From positions 1 through 61,643 of the forward strand of contig NZ_JAGPYK010000015.1 in the NCBI RefSeq assembly GCF_018070045.1: a DNA stretch of 61,643 bases. Direction: 5' to 3'. The notes beneath the pieces are model-generated. The model saw nothing but the letters and a program-made list of their open reading frames with translations, searched no databases and had not been told where the DNA came from. The position numbers were made by a program, and so were the translations under genes. The stretch is from Micromonospora sp. U21. GTDB taxonomy: Bacteria > Actinomycetota > Actinomycetes > Mycobacteriales > Micromonosporaceae. Below, piece by piece: positions 8,582 to 16,530 of the stretch. The stretch's first letter is position 1. Each line of letters begins with the position of its first letter.

Positions 8582-9220
8582 TCAGTCGGAAGCCGGGCGC
8601 CAGGTGACGCCATGCAGGAGTTGGCCGGCGCCGAGCCAGGCCACGTTCATCATCCGGGTGGCGGTCTTCTCCGGATCGGCCTCCGGGTGGTCCGCGAGCC
8701 AGTCGGCCAGCGACTCGGTCGCGCCCACCAGGGCGTACGCGACCACCTCCAGGTCGGTGCCGGCCACCTCGCGACCCTCCGCGCGCAACGCGTGGTCCAG
8801 CATCCCGGCGACCACCTCGACCAGCCGGGCCCGCATGGTGGCCAGTTCGCCGGCGAACGGCTGCTCGCCCCGGGCCTGTCGGTAGAGCACGGCCCAGCCG
8901 TCGCGGTACGCGCCGACGAAGCCGAAGAACGCCCGCAACCCTCGCCAGAGCCGCTCGTCGGCCGGCAGGTCGGGGGCGGCGGCGCCGGCGATGGCCTGCA
9001 TCATCCGGGTGCCCTCCCGGTGCAGGCAGGCGACGAACAGTTCCTCCTTCGTGCCGAGGTACGCGTAGACCATCGGCTTGGAGATGCCCGCGTCCTCCGC
9101 GATCTCGTCCATGCTGGCGGCGTGGAAGCCACGCCGGGAGAAGACCTTGACGGCCGCGTCGAGCATCTGCTGCTCACGGACGGCCCGTGGCAGGCGCTTG
9201 AAGGCGGGAGCGGTGGACAC
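8582..9220 (-). CDS. TetR family regulator, likely of fatty acid degradation genes
   Basis: One-component repressor of 212 residues. The N-terminal HTH is complete: REQQMLDAAVKVFSRRGFHAASMDEIAEDAGISKPMVYAYLGTKEELF, at about residues 13-60. The C-terminal ligand domain is mostly helical. The GTG at 9220 is the only sensible start before the operator region. Two adjoining palindromes at 9233-9265 lie directly upstream, and one is nearly identical to the palindrome between the thiolase and fabG4. I infer autoregulation plus control of SCP2/acyl-CoA dehydrogenase and of the thiolase/FabG4/MaoC set, with an acyl-CoA as the plausible ligand. The ligand is a guess from the neighbourhood. Confidence 0.85.
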   Translation of the reverse strand: MSTAPAFKRLPRAVREQQMLDAAVKVFSRRGFHAASMDEIAEDAGISKPMVYAYLGTKEELFVACLHREGTRMMQAIAGAAAPDLPADERLWRGLRAFFGFVGAYRDGWAVLYRQARGEQPFAGELATMRARLVEVVAGMLDHALRAEGREVAGTDLEVVAYALVGATESLADWLADHPEADPEKTATRMMNVAWLGAGQLLHGVTWRPASD

Positions 9221-9232
9221 CTTGCGAGCATA

Positions 9233-9265
9233 CCTACTCGTGCGTAGGGTTACGCCGGAGTAACC
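9233..9265. promoter_or_regulatory. Two adjoining TetR-type operators between TetR and SCP2 genes
   Basis: Site 1 (9233-9248) is CCTACTCGTGCGTAGG. Site 2 (9248-9265) is GGTTAC-N6-GTAACC, perfect in both arms. Both share the core TAC-N6-GTA and touch at one base. Site 1 matches the thiolase/fabG4 palindrome at 13 of 16 bases. The pair lies where both divergent promoters would be. Confidence 0.6.
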
Positions 9266-9296
9266 AAGTCGGACGGCCCGAGAGGTGTTTTCCCCC

Positions 9297-9749
9297 ATGA
9301 CTGACTTCGACCCGGCGACCTTCGCCAACGTCGGCCCCAAGGAGTTCGCCCAGCTGGTCAAGTCCACCCCGGACGACAAGATCGCCCAGGTGATGTCCGG
9401 TGATCTGCGCGGCAAGGTCCTGGGCGAGGTGTTCGGCCGGATGCCGTCGCTGTTCCGCGCGGACCGGGCCGGCTCCACCAACGCGGTCATCCACTGGGTC
9501 ATCACCGGTCGCCCGGACGGCGGCAGCGACACCTACGAGGTGGTCATCGCCGACGGCAAGTGCGACGTGAACGAGACCCCGCAGCACGACCCGAAGCTGA
9601 GCCTGACCATGGGCCCGGTGGAGTTCCTGAAGATCGTCTCCGGTGGCGCCAACCCGGTGATGATGTTCATGACCGGCAAGTTGAAGGCGAAGGGCGACCT
9701 CGGTCTGGCCGCCAACATCGCCAACCTGTTCGACATCCCCAAGGCCTGA
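9297..9749 (+). CDS. SCP2 sterol/lipid-binding domain protein
   Basis: A 150-residue protein made almost entirely of one SCP2 domain. SCP2 proteins carry hydrophobic ligands such as acyl-CoA or sterols and hand them to enzymes. Family-like segments are GRMPSLFRADRAGSTNAVIHW, then a buried strand region, and FLKIVSGGANPVMMFMTGKLKAKGDLGLAANIANLF, the typical C-terminal helix that closes the pocket. It ends one base before the acyl-CoA dehydrogenase start, so the two form an operon and probably share substrates. I used ATG 9297; an in-frame GTG at 9285 would add four residues. Confidence 0.88.
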   Translation: MTDFDPATFANVGPKEFAQLVKSTPDDKIAQVMSGDLRGKVLGEVFGRMPSLFRADRAGSTNAVIHWVITGRPDGGSDTYEVVIADGKCDVNETPQHDPKLSLTMGPVEFLKIVSGGANPVMMFMTGKLKAKGDLGLAANIANLFDIPKA

Positions 9750-9750
9750 G

Positions 9751-10965
9751 ATGGCCGAGTTCTCGCTCGACCTGACCGAGGAACAGCGGGACCTGCGCGA
9801 CTGGGTGCACGGCTTCGCCGCCGAGGTCGTGCGCCCGGCCGCCGCCGAGTGGGACGAGCGCGAAGACACCCCGTGGCCGGTGATCCAGGAGGCCGCCAAG
9901 GTCGGCCTCTACGGCTTCGAGTTCCTCGCCACCTGCTGGGCCGACCCGACGGGGCTCTCCCTGCCCATCGCCAGCGAGGAACTCTTCTGGGGTGACGCCG
10001 GCATCGGGCTGAGCATCTTCGGCACCTCGCTCGCCGTCGCCGCCATCTACGGCGCGGGCACCCCCGACCAGATGGTCGAGTGGGTGCCGCAGTGCTTCGG
10101 TGACGTCGACTCACCGGCCGTCGCCGCGTTCTGCACAAGCGAGCCGGAGGCCGGCTCCGACGTGGGCGCGATGCGCACCCGGGCGGTCTACGACGAGGCC
10201 ACCGACGAGTGGGTGCTGACCGGGCAGAAGGCGTACGCCACCAACGGCGGAATCGCCGGGGTGCACGTGGTCACCGCCTCGGTCGACCCCACGCTCGGCT
10301 CCCGGGGCCAGGCGGCGTTCGTCGTACCGCCGGGCACCCCCGGCCTGGCCGCCACCCGCAAGCTTCGCAAGCTGGGCCTGCGCGCGTCACACACCGCCGA
10401 CGTCTTCCTCGACGGGGTACGCGTGCCCGGGCGCTGCCTGCTCGGCGGCCGGGACGCTCTGCTCGAACGCCTGGACCGGGCCCGCTCCGGGCGGCGGGTC
10501 ACCGGGCAGGCCGCGATGCGCACCTTCGAGCTGTCCCGACCCACCGTCGGCGCGCAGGCGCTCGGCGTGGCCCGGGCCGCCTACGAGTACGCCCTGGAGT
10601 ACGCCAAGGAGCGGGTCCAGTTCGGACGGCCGATCATCGAGAACCAGGCGGTCGCGTTCGCGCTGGCCGACATGCGGATGGAGATCGACGCGGCGCGGCT
10701 GCTGGTCTGGCGGGCCTCCTGGATGGGCCGCAACAACCGCCCGTTCACCGCCGGCGAGGGGTCGATGTCCAAGCTCAAGGCCGGCGAGGTCGCGGTGTCG
10801 GTCACCGAGAAGGCGGTGCAGTTGCTCGGCGGGGCCGGTTTCCTGCGCGATCACCCGGTGGAGCGCTGGTACCGGGACGCGAAGATCTACACCATCTTCG
10901 AGGGCACCTCCGAGATCCAGCGGTTGGTGATCTCCCGGGCGATCTCCGGAACGCAGATCCGCTGA
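9751..10965 (+). CDS. Acyl-CoA dehydrogenase
   Basis: FAD flavoenzyme of 404 residues that oxidises acyl-CoA to trans-2-enoyl-CoA, the first step of beta-oxidation. Signature 1 is CTSEPEAGSDVGAMRT. The middle beta domain has WVLTGQKAYATNGG. The C-terminal bundle contains LGGAGFLRDHPVERWYRDAKIYTIFEGTSEIQ, whose EGTSEIQ carries the catalytic Glu (about residue 382). Length and domain order are normal. It is the second gene after the SCP2 protein. A rho-independent hairpin follows at 11021. It is not the 600-residue FadE5 type found beside fadA2 in mycobacteria. Chain-length preference is unknown. Confidence 0.93.
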   Translation: MAEFSLDLTEEQRDLRDWVHGFAAEVVRPAAAEWDEREDTPWPVIQEAAKVGLYGFEFLATCWADPTGLSLPIASEELFWGDAGIGLSIFGTSLAVAAIYGAGTPDQMVEWVPQCFGDVDSPAVAAFCTSEPEAGSDVGAMRTRAVYDEATDEWVLTGQKAYATNGGIAGVHVVTASVDPTLGSRGQAAFVVPPGTPGLAATRKLRKLGLRASHTADVFLDGVRVPGRCLLGGRDALLERLDRARSGRRVTGQAAMRTFELSRPTVGAQALGVARAAYEYALEYAKERVQFGRPIIENQAVAFALADMRMEIDAARLLVWRASWMGRNNRPFTAGEGSMSKLKAGEVAVSVTEKAVQLLGGAGFLRDHPVERWYRDAKIYTIFEGTSEIQRLVISRAISGTQIR

Positions 10966-11020
10966 TCACAGCGGTTGGGCAGCATGGCGGATCCGGTGCA
11001 TGATCGACAGCAGAGCCCGA

Positions 11021-11046
11021 GGAAGGGCCCCCACGGGGGCCCTTCC
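11021..11046 (+). terminator. Hairpin after acyl-CoA dehydrogenase
   Basis: GGAAGGGCCCCC pairs perfectly with GGGGGCCCTTCC (12-bp stem, tiny loop). No U-tract follows, as is usual in actinobacteria. It also resembles the AAGGAAGGG palindromes seen at 23367-23417. Confidence 0.75.
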
Positions 11047-11071
11047 GTGCACCCGAAGGAGGCCCAAGGGC

Positions 11072-12634
11072 ATGGACCTGCCGTTCGTCGTCGCCACGCT
11101 GACCCGGCGCGGCCTGCTCACCCCGGGCCGGCCCATCCGCGTCGCCTCGCAGCTCAACGCCCTGCGTACCTGGGGCTGGAGCCTCGCCGGTGAGCTACGC
11201 CAGGCCGCCGCCCGGGACCCCGGCCGGCCGGCGGTGCTCGACGAGCACGGCACCGAGCTGACCTATCAGGAGCTGCTCGACCGGGCCGAGCGGCTGGCCC
11301 GCGCTCTGCGCGCGGCGCTCGGCGTACAGGCCGGCGACCGGATCGGGGTGCTCTGCCGCAACCACCACGGCCTGATCGAGACGATCGTGGCAGCCACCCT
11401 GCTCGGCGTCGACGCGGTCCTGGTCAACACCGGCCTGTCCGCCGCGCAACTGGCCACCGTCGCCGAGGAACAACGACTGCGGGTGCTGGTGCACGACGAC
11501 GAGTTCGCCGAGCTGGTCCTCGGGCTCCCGGCCGAGCTGCACCGGGTCGACGAGCGCGCCCATGCGGAGCTGATCGCCGGGGCGCTGCCGGGCGAGCTGC
11601 GCCCGCCGGAGCGCGACGGCCGGATCATCGTGCTGACCTCCGGCACCACCGGCTCCCCCAAGGGCGCCCGCCGGCCCACACCGAACGGCTTCGGGCCACT
11701 GGTGTCCATCATCGACCGGATCCCGCTGCACACAAGGGACACCGTGATGATCGCCGCACCGATCTTCCACACCTGGGGTTTCGCGGCGCTCCAGGTGTCC
11801 TTCGCGCTGCGGGCCACCATCGTGCTGCACCGCCGCTTCGACCCGACTGCCACGCTGGCGGCGCTCTCCACGCACGGTTGTGACGCACTCTTCGCCGTAC
11901 CGGTGATGCTGCAGCGGCTGCTGGAGGTGCCGCCGCCGGACCCGCGGCCCGCGCTGAAGGTCGTCGCGGTCAGCGGCTCGGCGCTGCCCGGTGGCCTCGC
12001 GCCGGCGTTCATGGACGCCTACGGCGACGTGCTCTACAACCTGTACGGCTCGACCGAGGTCTCCTGGGCCTCCATCGCCGGGCCGGCCGACCTGCGGGAG
12101 GCACCCACCACCGCCGGCCGGCCGCCGCACGGCACCCGGTTGGAGATCCTCGACGACAGCGGCGAGCCGGTGCCCGGTGGCCGGGTCGGCCGCATCTTCG
12201 TCGGCAACGAGATGCTCTTCGAGGGCTACACCTCGGGCGCGACCCGGGAGACCCACGACGGCCTGCTCGACACGGGCGACCTCGGCCGGGTCAACACCGA
12301 CGGCCTGCTCTTCGTCGACGGACGCGCCGACGACATGATCGTCTCCGGTGGAGAGAACGTGTTCCCGTCCGAGGTGGAGGACCTGCTCGCCCGGCTGCCG
12401 CAGGTCCGTGAGGCGGCGGTGATCGGGGTGCCCGACCCGGAGTACGGCCAGCGACTGGCCGCGTTCCTCGCCCTGCACCCCGGCGAGACGCTCGATCCGG
12501 AGGCGGTCCGCGAGTACGTGCGGCACTACCTCGCCCGCTTCTCGGTGCCCCGCGACGTCGTGTTCGTCAAGTACCTGCCGCGCAACGCCACCGGCAAGGT
12601 GCTCACCCGGGAACTGCGCCGCTACTTCGGCTGA
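11072..12634 (+). CDS. Fatty acyl-CoA synthetase / AMP-dependent ligase (FadD-like)
   Basis: ANL-superfamily ligase of 520 residues that activates a carboxylic acid via an acyl-adenylate and transfers it to CoA. The phosphate loop LTSGTTGSPKGAR is at about residues 188-200. The adenine-binding motif is YNLYGSTEVSW. The hinge region DTGDLGRVNTDGLLFVDGRADDMIVSGGENVFPSEVE and the catalytic Lys motif NATGKVLTREL near the C-terminus complete the fold. The start is ATG 11072 with GAAGGAGG 9 nt upstream. It stands alone behind a terminator but next to the SCP2/acyl-CoA dehydrogenase operon, so fatty acid activation is the natural role. Substrate specificity is not readable. Confidence 0.9.
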   Translation: MDLPFVVATLTRRGLLTPGRPIRVASQLNALRTWGWSLAGELRQAAARDPGRPAVLDEHGTELTYQELLDRAERLARALRAALGVQAGDRIGVLCRNHHGLIETIVAATLLGVDAVLVNTGLSAAQLATVAEEQRLRVLVHDDEFAELVLGLPAELHRVDERAHAELIAGALPGELRPPERDGRIIVLTSGTTGSPKGARRPTPNGFGPLVSIIDRIPLHTRDTVMIAAPIFHTWGFAALQVSFALRATIVLHRRFDPTATLAALSTHGCDALFAVPVMLQRLLEVPPPDPRPALKVVAVSGSALPGGLAPAFMDAYGDVLYNLYGSTEVSWASIAGPADLREAPTTAGRPPHGTRLEILDDSGEPVPGGRVGRIFVGNEMLFEGYTSGATRETHDGLLDTGDLGRVNTDGLLFVDGRADDMIVSGGENVFPSEVEDLLARLPQVREAAVIGVPDPEYGQRLAAFLALHPGETLDPEAVREYVRHYLARFSVPRDVVFVKYLPRNATGKVLTRELRRYFG

Positions 12635-12640
12635 GCCCCG

Positions 12641-13489
12641 TCAGGGATAGAGCGTCAGACCGGGCGTGGTGGCGATGGCCGTCAACTGCTCCATGCTGGT
12701 CAACCGCGGCGGGGCGGGATCCAGCGAGCGGGGACCGTCGGGATCCTTGGTGAGGTTCTCGGCCATGGTCAGGAAGTTGCCGGTGCTTACCGACACGTGG
12801 GTGCCATCGGTTCGCCACACCTGCACCGAACGCTCGTCCACCCCTCTGTGCATCGGATTCAGCGCTGTGCTGGTGGCGAGAAGGCTGCCATCCGGAAGAC
12901 GGGTGCTCGTGCAGATGCTGCCATCCGTCGCGGCATCGCGTCCCTGCGACTCGTCGGCACCCGCCGGGCGTAGCGTCACGGACAGATCCTCGACCTGCTC
13001 GCCCCTCCTGAGCACGGGACTGGTCCCGTAGGACCGCGTGGTCGGGGAGTAGCTGAACTGGACCAGGTCACAGGTGGGCCGCCGATTGGTGACTGTCAGC
13101 CCGGCCGGCAGGTGCTCCTTGACGGCCCGTCGCAGCACGCCGGTCAGCCGGGCTACGCCCTCGTCTGGGGGCTCGGTCGGGCGGGCGCGCACCGTGTCGT
13201 ACGTCAGAAGTGGCGGTACGGGCCGACCGGACGACTGTTTCGGCTCCGCACAGAGCGACGGGTCGGCGGATGGTGAGCCGCCGCCCGGCAGCCTCAGGGT
13301 GTCTGGAACCGGCCCGACCACCAGTGTCGACGTCAGCGCGAGCGCGACAACCGCCGTCCCCGTACCCGCCATCGCCCAGGCGCGGTGGCGGCGGTGCTGC
13401 CGGTCGTCGGCGATCAGCCGGTCGACGTCGATCCGGGTGGGCGGCGACGACGCCACCGCCGCGCGCATCTGGTCGGAGAGTTCATCCAT
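12641..13489 (-). CDS. Single-pass membrane partner of the ECF sigma factor
   Basis: Protein of 282 residues with a short cytosolic N-terminus (MDELSDQMRAAVASSPPTRIDVDRLIADDRQHRR), one transmembrane helix at about residues 36-60, and an extracytoplasmic domain of about 220 residues with no fold I recognise. The ATG overlaps the end of the sigma factor gene by 8 bp, so the two are translationally coupled. That position and topology fit an anti-sigma factor or sensor for the upstream sigma factor, although no zinc HxxxCxxC anti-sigma motif is visible. In SigE-family actinobacterial loci such C-tailed membrane proteins are common. The function is inferred from context only. Confidence 0.7.
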   Translation of the reverse strand: MDELSDQMRAAVASSPPTRIDVDRLIADDRQHRRHRAWAMAGTGTAVVALALTSTLVVGPVPDTLRLPGGGSPSADPSLCAEPKQSSGRPVPPLLTYDTVRARPTEPPDEGVARLTGVLRRAVKEHLPAGLTVTNRRPTCDLVQFSYSPTTRSYGTSPVLRRGEQVEDLSVTLRPAGADESQGRDAATDGSICTSTRLPDGSLLATSTALNPMHRGVDERSVQVWRTDGTHVSVSTGNFLTMAENLTKDPDGPRSLDPAPPRLTSMEQLTAIATTPGLTLYP

Positions 13490-14003
13490 GGGTGCGTGCC
13501 TCCTCGACTCGTGCCGGCGCACCGACGAGGCGCTCCCGCAGCGCCTCGATCGCCCGCGCCGACTGGCTCTTGACGGTGCCCGGGGTGCAGCCCAGTTCGC
13601 GCGCGGTCTCCTCGACGGACAGGTCGCAGAAGTAGCGCAGCACGAGGACCGCGCGCCGGCGTGGCGGCAGCTCGGCCAGCAGGGCGAGGATGGTCAGCCG
13701 GTCCGCCGTGCCCTCGGTGCCGACGCCCGTCGCCGGGCGCTCCGGCACCTCGGCCCAGGCAGCCTCCCGCCGCCACGGCCGGCGTCGCTCGTCCAGCCAG
13801 ACCCGCAGCAGGGTCCGCCGGACGTACGCGTCCGGGTTGTGCATGACGGACACCCGCGGCCAGTGCCGGAGCAGCTTGACCAGCGCCGTCGACACCAGGT
13901 CGTCGGCTGTGTGCCAGTCACCGCAGAGCAGGTACGCCGTGCGGCGCAGCGGCTCCAGCCGCGCACCGACATAGTCGCGGTAGCCCTCGACGTCGATCGG
14001 CAA
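13482..14003 (-). CDS. SigE-family ECF RNA polymerase sigma factor
   Basis: A 173-residue sigma factor with region 2 (YRDYVGARLEPLRRTAYLLCGDWHTADDLVSTALVKLLRHWPRV) and region 4 (LPPRRRAVLVLRYFCDLSVEETARELGCTPGTVKSQSARAIEALRERL), the pattern of the SACE-type SigE family that is abundant in Actinobacteria. The best start is TTG 14003, with a GGGGG run about 8 nt upstream; no ATG or GTG fits. The downstream membrane protein overlaps by 8 bp and is the likely regulator. A second sigma gene of the same family at about 28.2 kb is a pseudogene. Confidence 0.88.
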   Translation of the reverse strand: MPIDVEGYRDYVGARLEPLRRTAYLLCGDWHTADDLVSTALVKLLRHWPRVSVMHNPDAYVRRTLLRVWLDERRRPWRREAAWAEVPERPATGVGTEGTADRLTILALLAELPPRRRAVLVLRYFCDLSVEETARELGCTPGTVKSQSARAIEALRERLVGAPARVEEARTHG

Positions 14004-14064
14004 ACCTGCCGCCCCCTCATCTCACCGCTCAAACGTTGGTCAGGCGGGTGGAGGTTGCCCGGGT

Positions 14065-15315
14065 TCAGCCAGGAATCGTGATCCGGCCGTCGACCGCGGC
14101 GGCGGCGATGTCGGTGCGGTGCTGCGAGCCGGCCAGCTCCACCCCGTCCACCAGCGCGTATGCGGCAGCCCGTGCGGCGGTCAGGTCGGCGCCGGTGGCC
14201 GTACCGCAGAGCACCCGGCCGCCAGCGGAGAGCAGGGCACCGTCGCTGGCCCGGCGGGCGGTGCCGGCGTGGATGATGCCCGGCCGGTCCGCGCCGGTGA
14301 TCACGTCGCCGGTGCGCGGCGCGGCCGGATAGCCCTCCGCAGCGAGCACCACGGTGACCGCGGCACCGGGTCGCCAGCGCAGCGGTGGATGCCCGGCCAG
14401 CGTGCCGGTGGCCGCCGCCTGCAGCAGCCCGCCCAGCGGCGTCTCCAGCAGCGCGAGCACCACCTGGGTCTCCGGATCACCGAAGCGGGCGTTGAACTCG
14501 ATCACCCGGGGGCCGGCGGCGGTGATCGCGAGCCCGACGTAGAGCAGACCGCCGAACGGCGTGCCGCGGCGGCGCAACTCGGCCAGCGTGGGGTGGACCA
14601 CGTCGCGCATGACCTCGTCGACCAGGCCGGGCGAGGTCCAGGGCAGCGGCGCGTACGCGCCCATGCCGCCGGTGTTCGGGCCGGTGTCGCCGTCACCGAT
14701 CCGCTTGAAGTCCTGCGCGGGCAGCAGTGGCAGCGCCGCCTCACCGTCGGTCACCACGAAGAGGCTGACCTCCGGCCCGTCGAGGAACTCCTCGACCACG
14801 ACCCGGCCGCACTCGCGGGCGTGCGCCAGCGCGGCGGACCGGTCGTCGGTGACCACCACGCCCTTACCGGCGGCGAGCCCGTCGTCCTTCACCACGTACG
14901 GCGCGCCGAACTCGTCGAGCGCCCGCGCGGTGCTCTCCTCGTCCGCGCAGACGTACGCCCGGGCGGTGGGCACGCCGGCAGCGGTCATCACATCCTTGGC
15001 GAAAGCCTTGGAACCCTCGAGGCGGGCGGCCTCGGCCGAGGGGCCGAACGCGGCGATACCCTTGGCGCGTACCGCGTCGGCGACCCCGGCGACCAGGGGC
15101 GCCTCCGGGCCAACCACCACCAGGTCGGTCGCGGTCTCCACGGCCAGCGCGGCCACCGCGGCCGGATCGGTCGGAGTCACCGCCCGCAGCTCGGCCACGC
15201 CGGCGATACCCGGATTACCCGGTGCCGCGATCAGCTGCGTGACGGCCGGATCGCCGGCCAACCCGAGCGCGAGCGCATGCTCCCGCCCCCCACCACCCAC
15301 CAGAAGAACCCGCAC
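14065..15315 (-). CDS. purD: Phosphoribosylamine-glycine ligase (GARS)
   Basis: ATP-grasp enzyme of 416 residues that joins glycine to phosphoribosylamine in purine synthesis. The N-terminus MRVLLVGGGGREHALALGL is characteristic. The ATP-grasp region has PYVVKDDGLAAGKGVVV and VEEFLDGPEVSLFVVTDG, then the family signature FNARFGDPETQ. Length is normal for PurD. The start is GTG 15315, giving the conserved MRVLLVGGGGREHA; the RBS is weak. A copy of the 61-bp palindrome lies about 35 bp upstream. purA lies beyond the DUF559 gene in the same orientation, so an insertion may have separated the two purine genes. Confidence 0.96.
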   Translation of the reverse strand: MRVLLVGGGGREHALALGLAGDPAVTQLIAAPGNPGIAGVAELRAVTPTDPAAVAALAVETATDLVVVGPEAPLVAGVADAVRAKGIAAFGPSAEAARLEGSKAFAKDVMTAAGVPTARAYVCADEESTARALDEFGAPYVVKDDGLAAGKGVVVTDDRSAALAHARECGRVVVEEFLDGPEVSLFVVTDGEAALPLLPAQDFKRIGDGDTGPNTGGMGAYAPLPWTSPGLVDEVMRDVVHPTLAELRRRGTPFGGLLYVGLAITAAGPRVIEFNARFGDPETQVVLALLETPLGGLLQAAATGTLAGHPPLRWRPGAAVTVVLAAEGYPAAPRTGDVITGADRPGIIHAGTARRASDGALLSAGGRVLCGTATGADLTAARAAAYALVDGVELAGSQHRTDIAAAAVDGRITIPG

Positions 15316-15350
15316 GACCCAGGATCCTACTGTCCCCCACCCCCACCCCC

Positions 15351-15411
15351 GTTGATCATGAAGTTGTCGCCCGCCGCCTCGGTGTGTCCTGGCAACAACT
15401 TCATGGTCAAC
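15351..15411. repeat. 61-bp palindromic repeat, family A copy 1 (inverted)
   Basis: Begins GTTGATCATGAAGTTGT and ends ACAACTTCATGGTCAAC, so the outer 17-base arms are near-perfect inverted repeats. The inner 27 bases match copies 2 and 3 only when this copy is reverse-complemented. It overlaps the stop codon (15407-15409) of the DUF559 gene. Confidence 0.9.
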
Positions 15412-16342
15412 GGCGCCGCGCCGCAGCGATCGCCTGGCGGACGGTCCACGGGATGTAGTCGGGGCGGAGGGTGTCCGACCAGGTGAAGCGGAGCACGGTC
15501 CAGCCGGCGTTGACCAGGCGGTTCTGCCGGCGGCGGTCGGCGAAGGCCGGATGGGGCGTGTCGTGGGCGTCCCGACCGTCGGCTTCCGCGATCACCCGTG
15601 GGGGACGCCAGCCGAGGTCGCCGATCCCCAGCAGACAGCCGTCATCGTCGCGGACCTCAAGCTGCAACGCGTCCGGCGGCACCCGGCCGTCGACGCAGCG
15701 GAGCCGGGCGCGCGTCTCGACGGGCGACTGCGCCCGCCCGTCCTCCTCGTTGAGGTAGCCACGAGCCACGACCGCGCCGCGCCACCCGCGAATGAGACGC
15801 GGGATGGAGAGCAGGTCATCGGCGGCCACGAGGCGACGATTCAACGCCGAATCCAGCACGCTCACCGCCGAGAAACGATCAGCGCGCAGGGTGAGGTCGG
15901 CAAGGGTTCGCAGCGGCGCGGTCGCGCGCTGATTTCGTCCACCTTGACGAGGTGCTCGGGCGGGATGGCCACTGAGCGACCACCACCTCCGGAAAGCCGA
16001 GCCGAGCCGGGCCGGCCTGGCGACCGGACCCGGCATCGACAGATGAATCAGCTCGGTGACCCGCAGTCCGGCCAGTCCGTGCAGCTCGGGGCCCGTGGCG
16101 AGAACCGCCGCGGCCGCCGGTCCGAAGGAGGCGACCGCCGCCCTGATCCGCGCCCGTCGGGGCACGGTGTCGTACAGGTCGGCGTCCACGAGATGGCTGC
16201 CCCGCGCCACGACGCGCCAGCGGCCGGCCCGGCAGAAACGCTGCACCTCATGCGTGCTCAAGCCGGCGGCGCGCGCCTGCTCGAGCGTGACGATCCCGTC
16301 CCGCTCGGCCGCGACCCGCCGCACAACATCCAAGGCGTCCAC
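15407..16342 (-). CDS. AbiEi-like wHTH plus DUF559 (Vsr/restriction-fold) protein
   Basis: Protein of 311 residues of a type scattered through actinobacterial genomes. The N-terminal HTH (IVTLEQARAAGLSTHEVQRFCRAGRWRVVARG) resembles AbiEi antitoxin domains. The C-terminal DUF559 domain has VIAEADGRDAHD and RQNRLVNAGWTVLRFTWSD, the pattern of very-short-patch-repair/restriction-like nucleases, with an acidic residue and a Q-x-x-L motif. The start is GTG 16342 with AGGG 7 nt before it. Around 15935-15975 the translated frame is poor while a neighbouring frame reads AIPPEHLVKVDEIS, which looks like the family sequence; two compensating frameshifts are possible. 61-bp repeats sit at both ends. The true role is unknown; defence or mobile cargo is plausible. 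Confidence 0.75.
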   Translation of the reverse strand: MDALDVVRRVAAERDGIVTLEQARAAGLSTHEVQRFCRAGRWRVVARGSHLVDADLYDTVPRRARIRAAVASFGPAAAAVLATGPELHGLAGLRVTELIHLSMPGPVARPARLGSAFRRWWSLSGHPARAPRQGGRNQRATAPLRTLADLTLRADRFSAVSVLDSALNRRLVAADDLLSIPRLIRGWRGAVVARGYLNEEDGRAQSPVETRARLRCVDGRVPPDALQLEVRDDDGCLLGIGDLGWRPPRVIAEADGRDAHDTPHPAFADRRRQNRLVNAGWTVLRFTWSDTLRPDYIPWTVRQAIAAARRR

Positions 16343-16428
16343 CCGGTCACCCTGACCGACCCCGGACCCCCGGACACCCCCCTGTGGACAACCAGACCGG
16401 GCCTGTGGAAAACCCCCGACAAACACAG

Positions 16429-16491
16429 TTTGATCATGAAGTTATTGCCGCGACACGCCGAGGCGGCAGGCAAGGAAATTTCATGATCAAC
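16429..16491. repeat. 61-bp palindromic repeat, family A copy 2
   Basis: TTTGATCATGAAGTTATTGCC on the left and GGAAATTTCATGATCAAC on the right are imperfect inverted arms around a core CGACACGCCGAGGCGGCAGG. It is in the same orientation as copy 3 and inverted to copy 1. It lies between the DUF559 start and the purA stop, so copies 1 and 2 bracket the DUF559 gene. Confidence 0.88.
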
Positions 16492-16530
16492 GCGGAGGGG
16501 CCGGGCCGGAGGGCCGGGCCGGAGGGTCCG

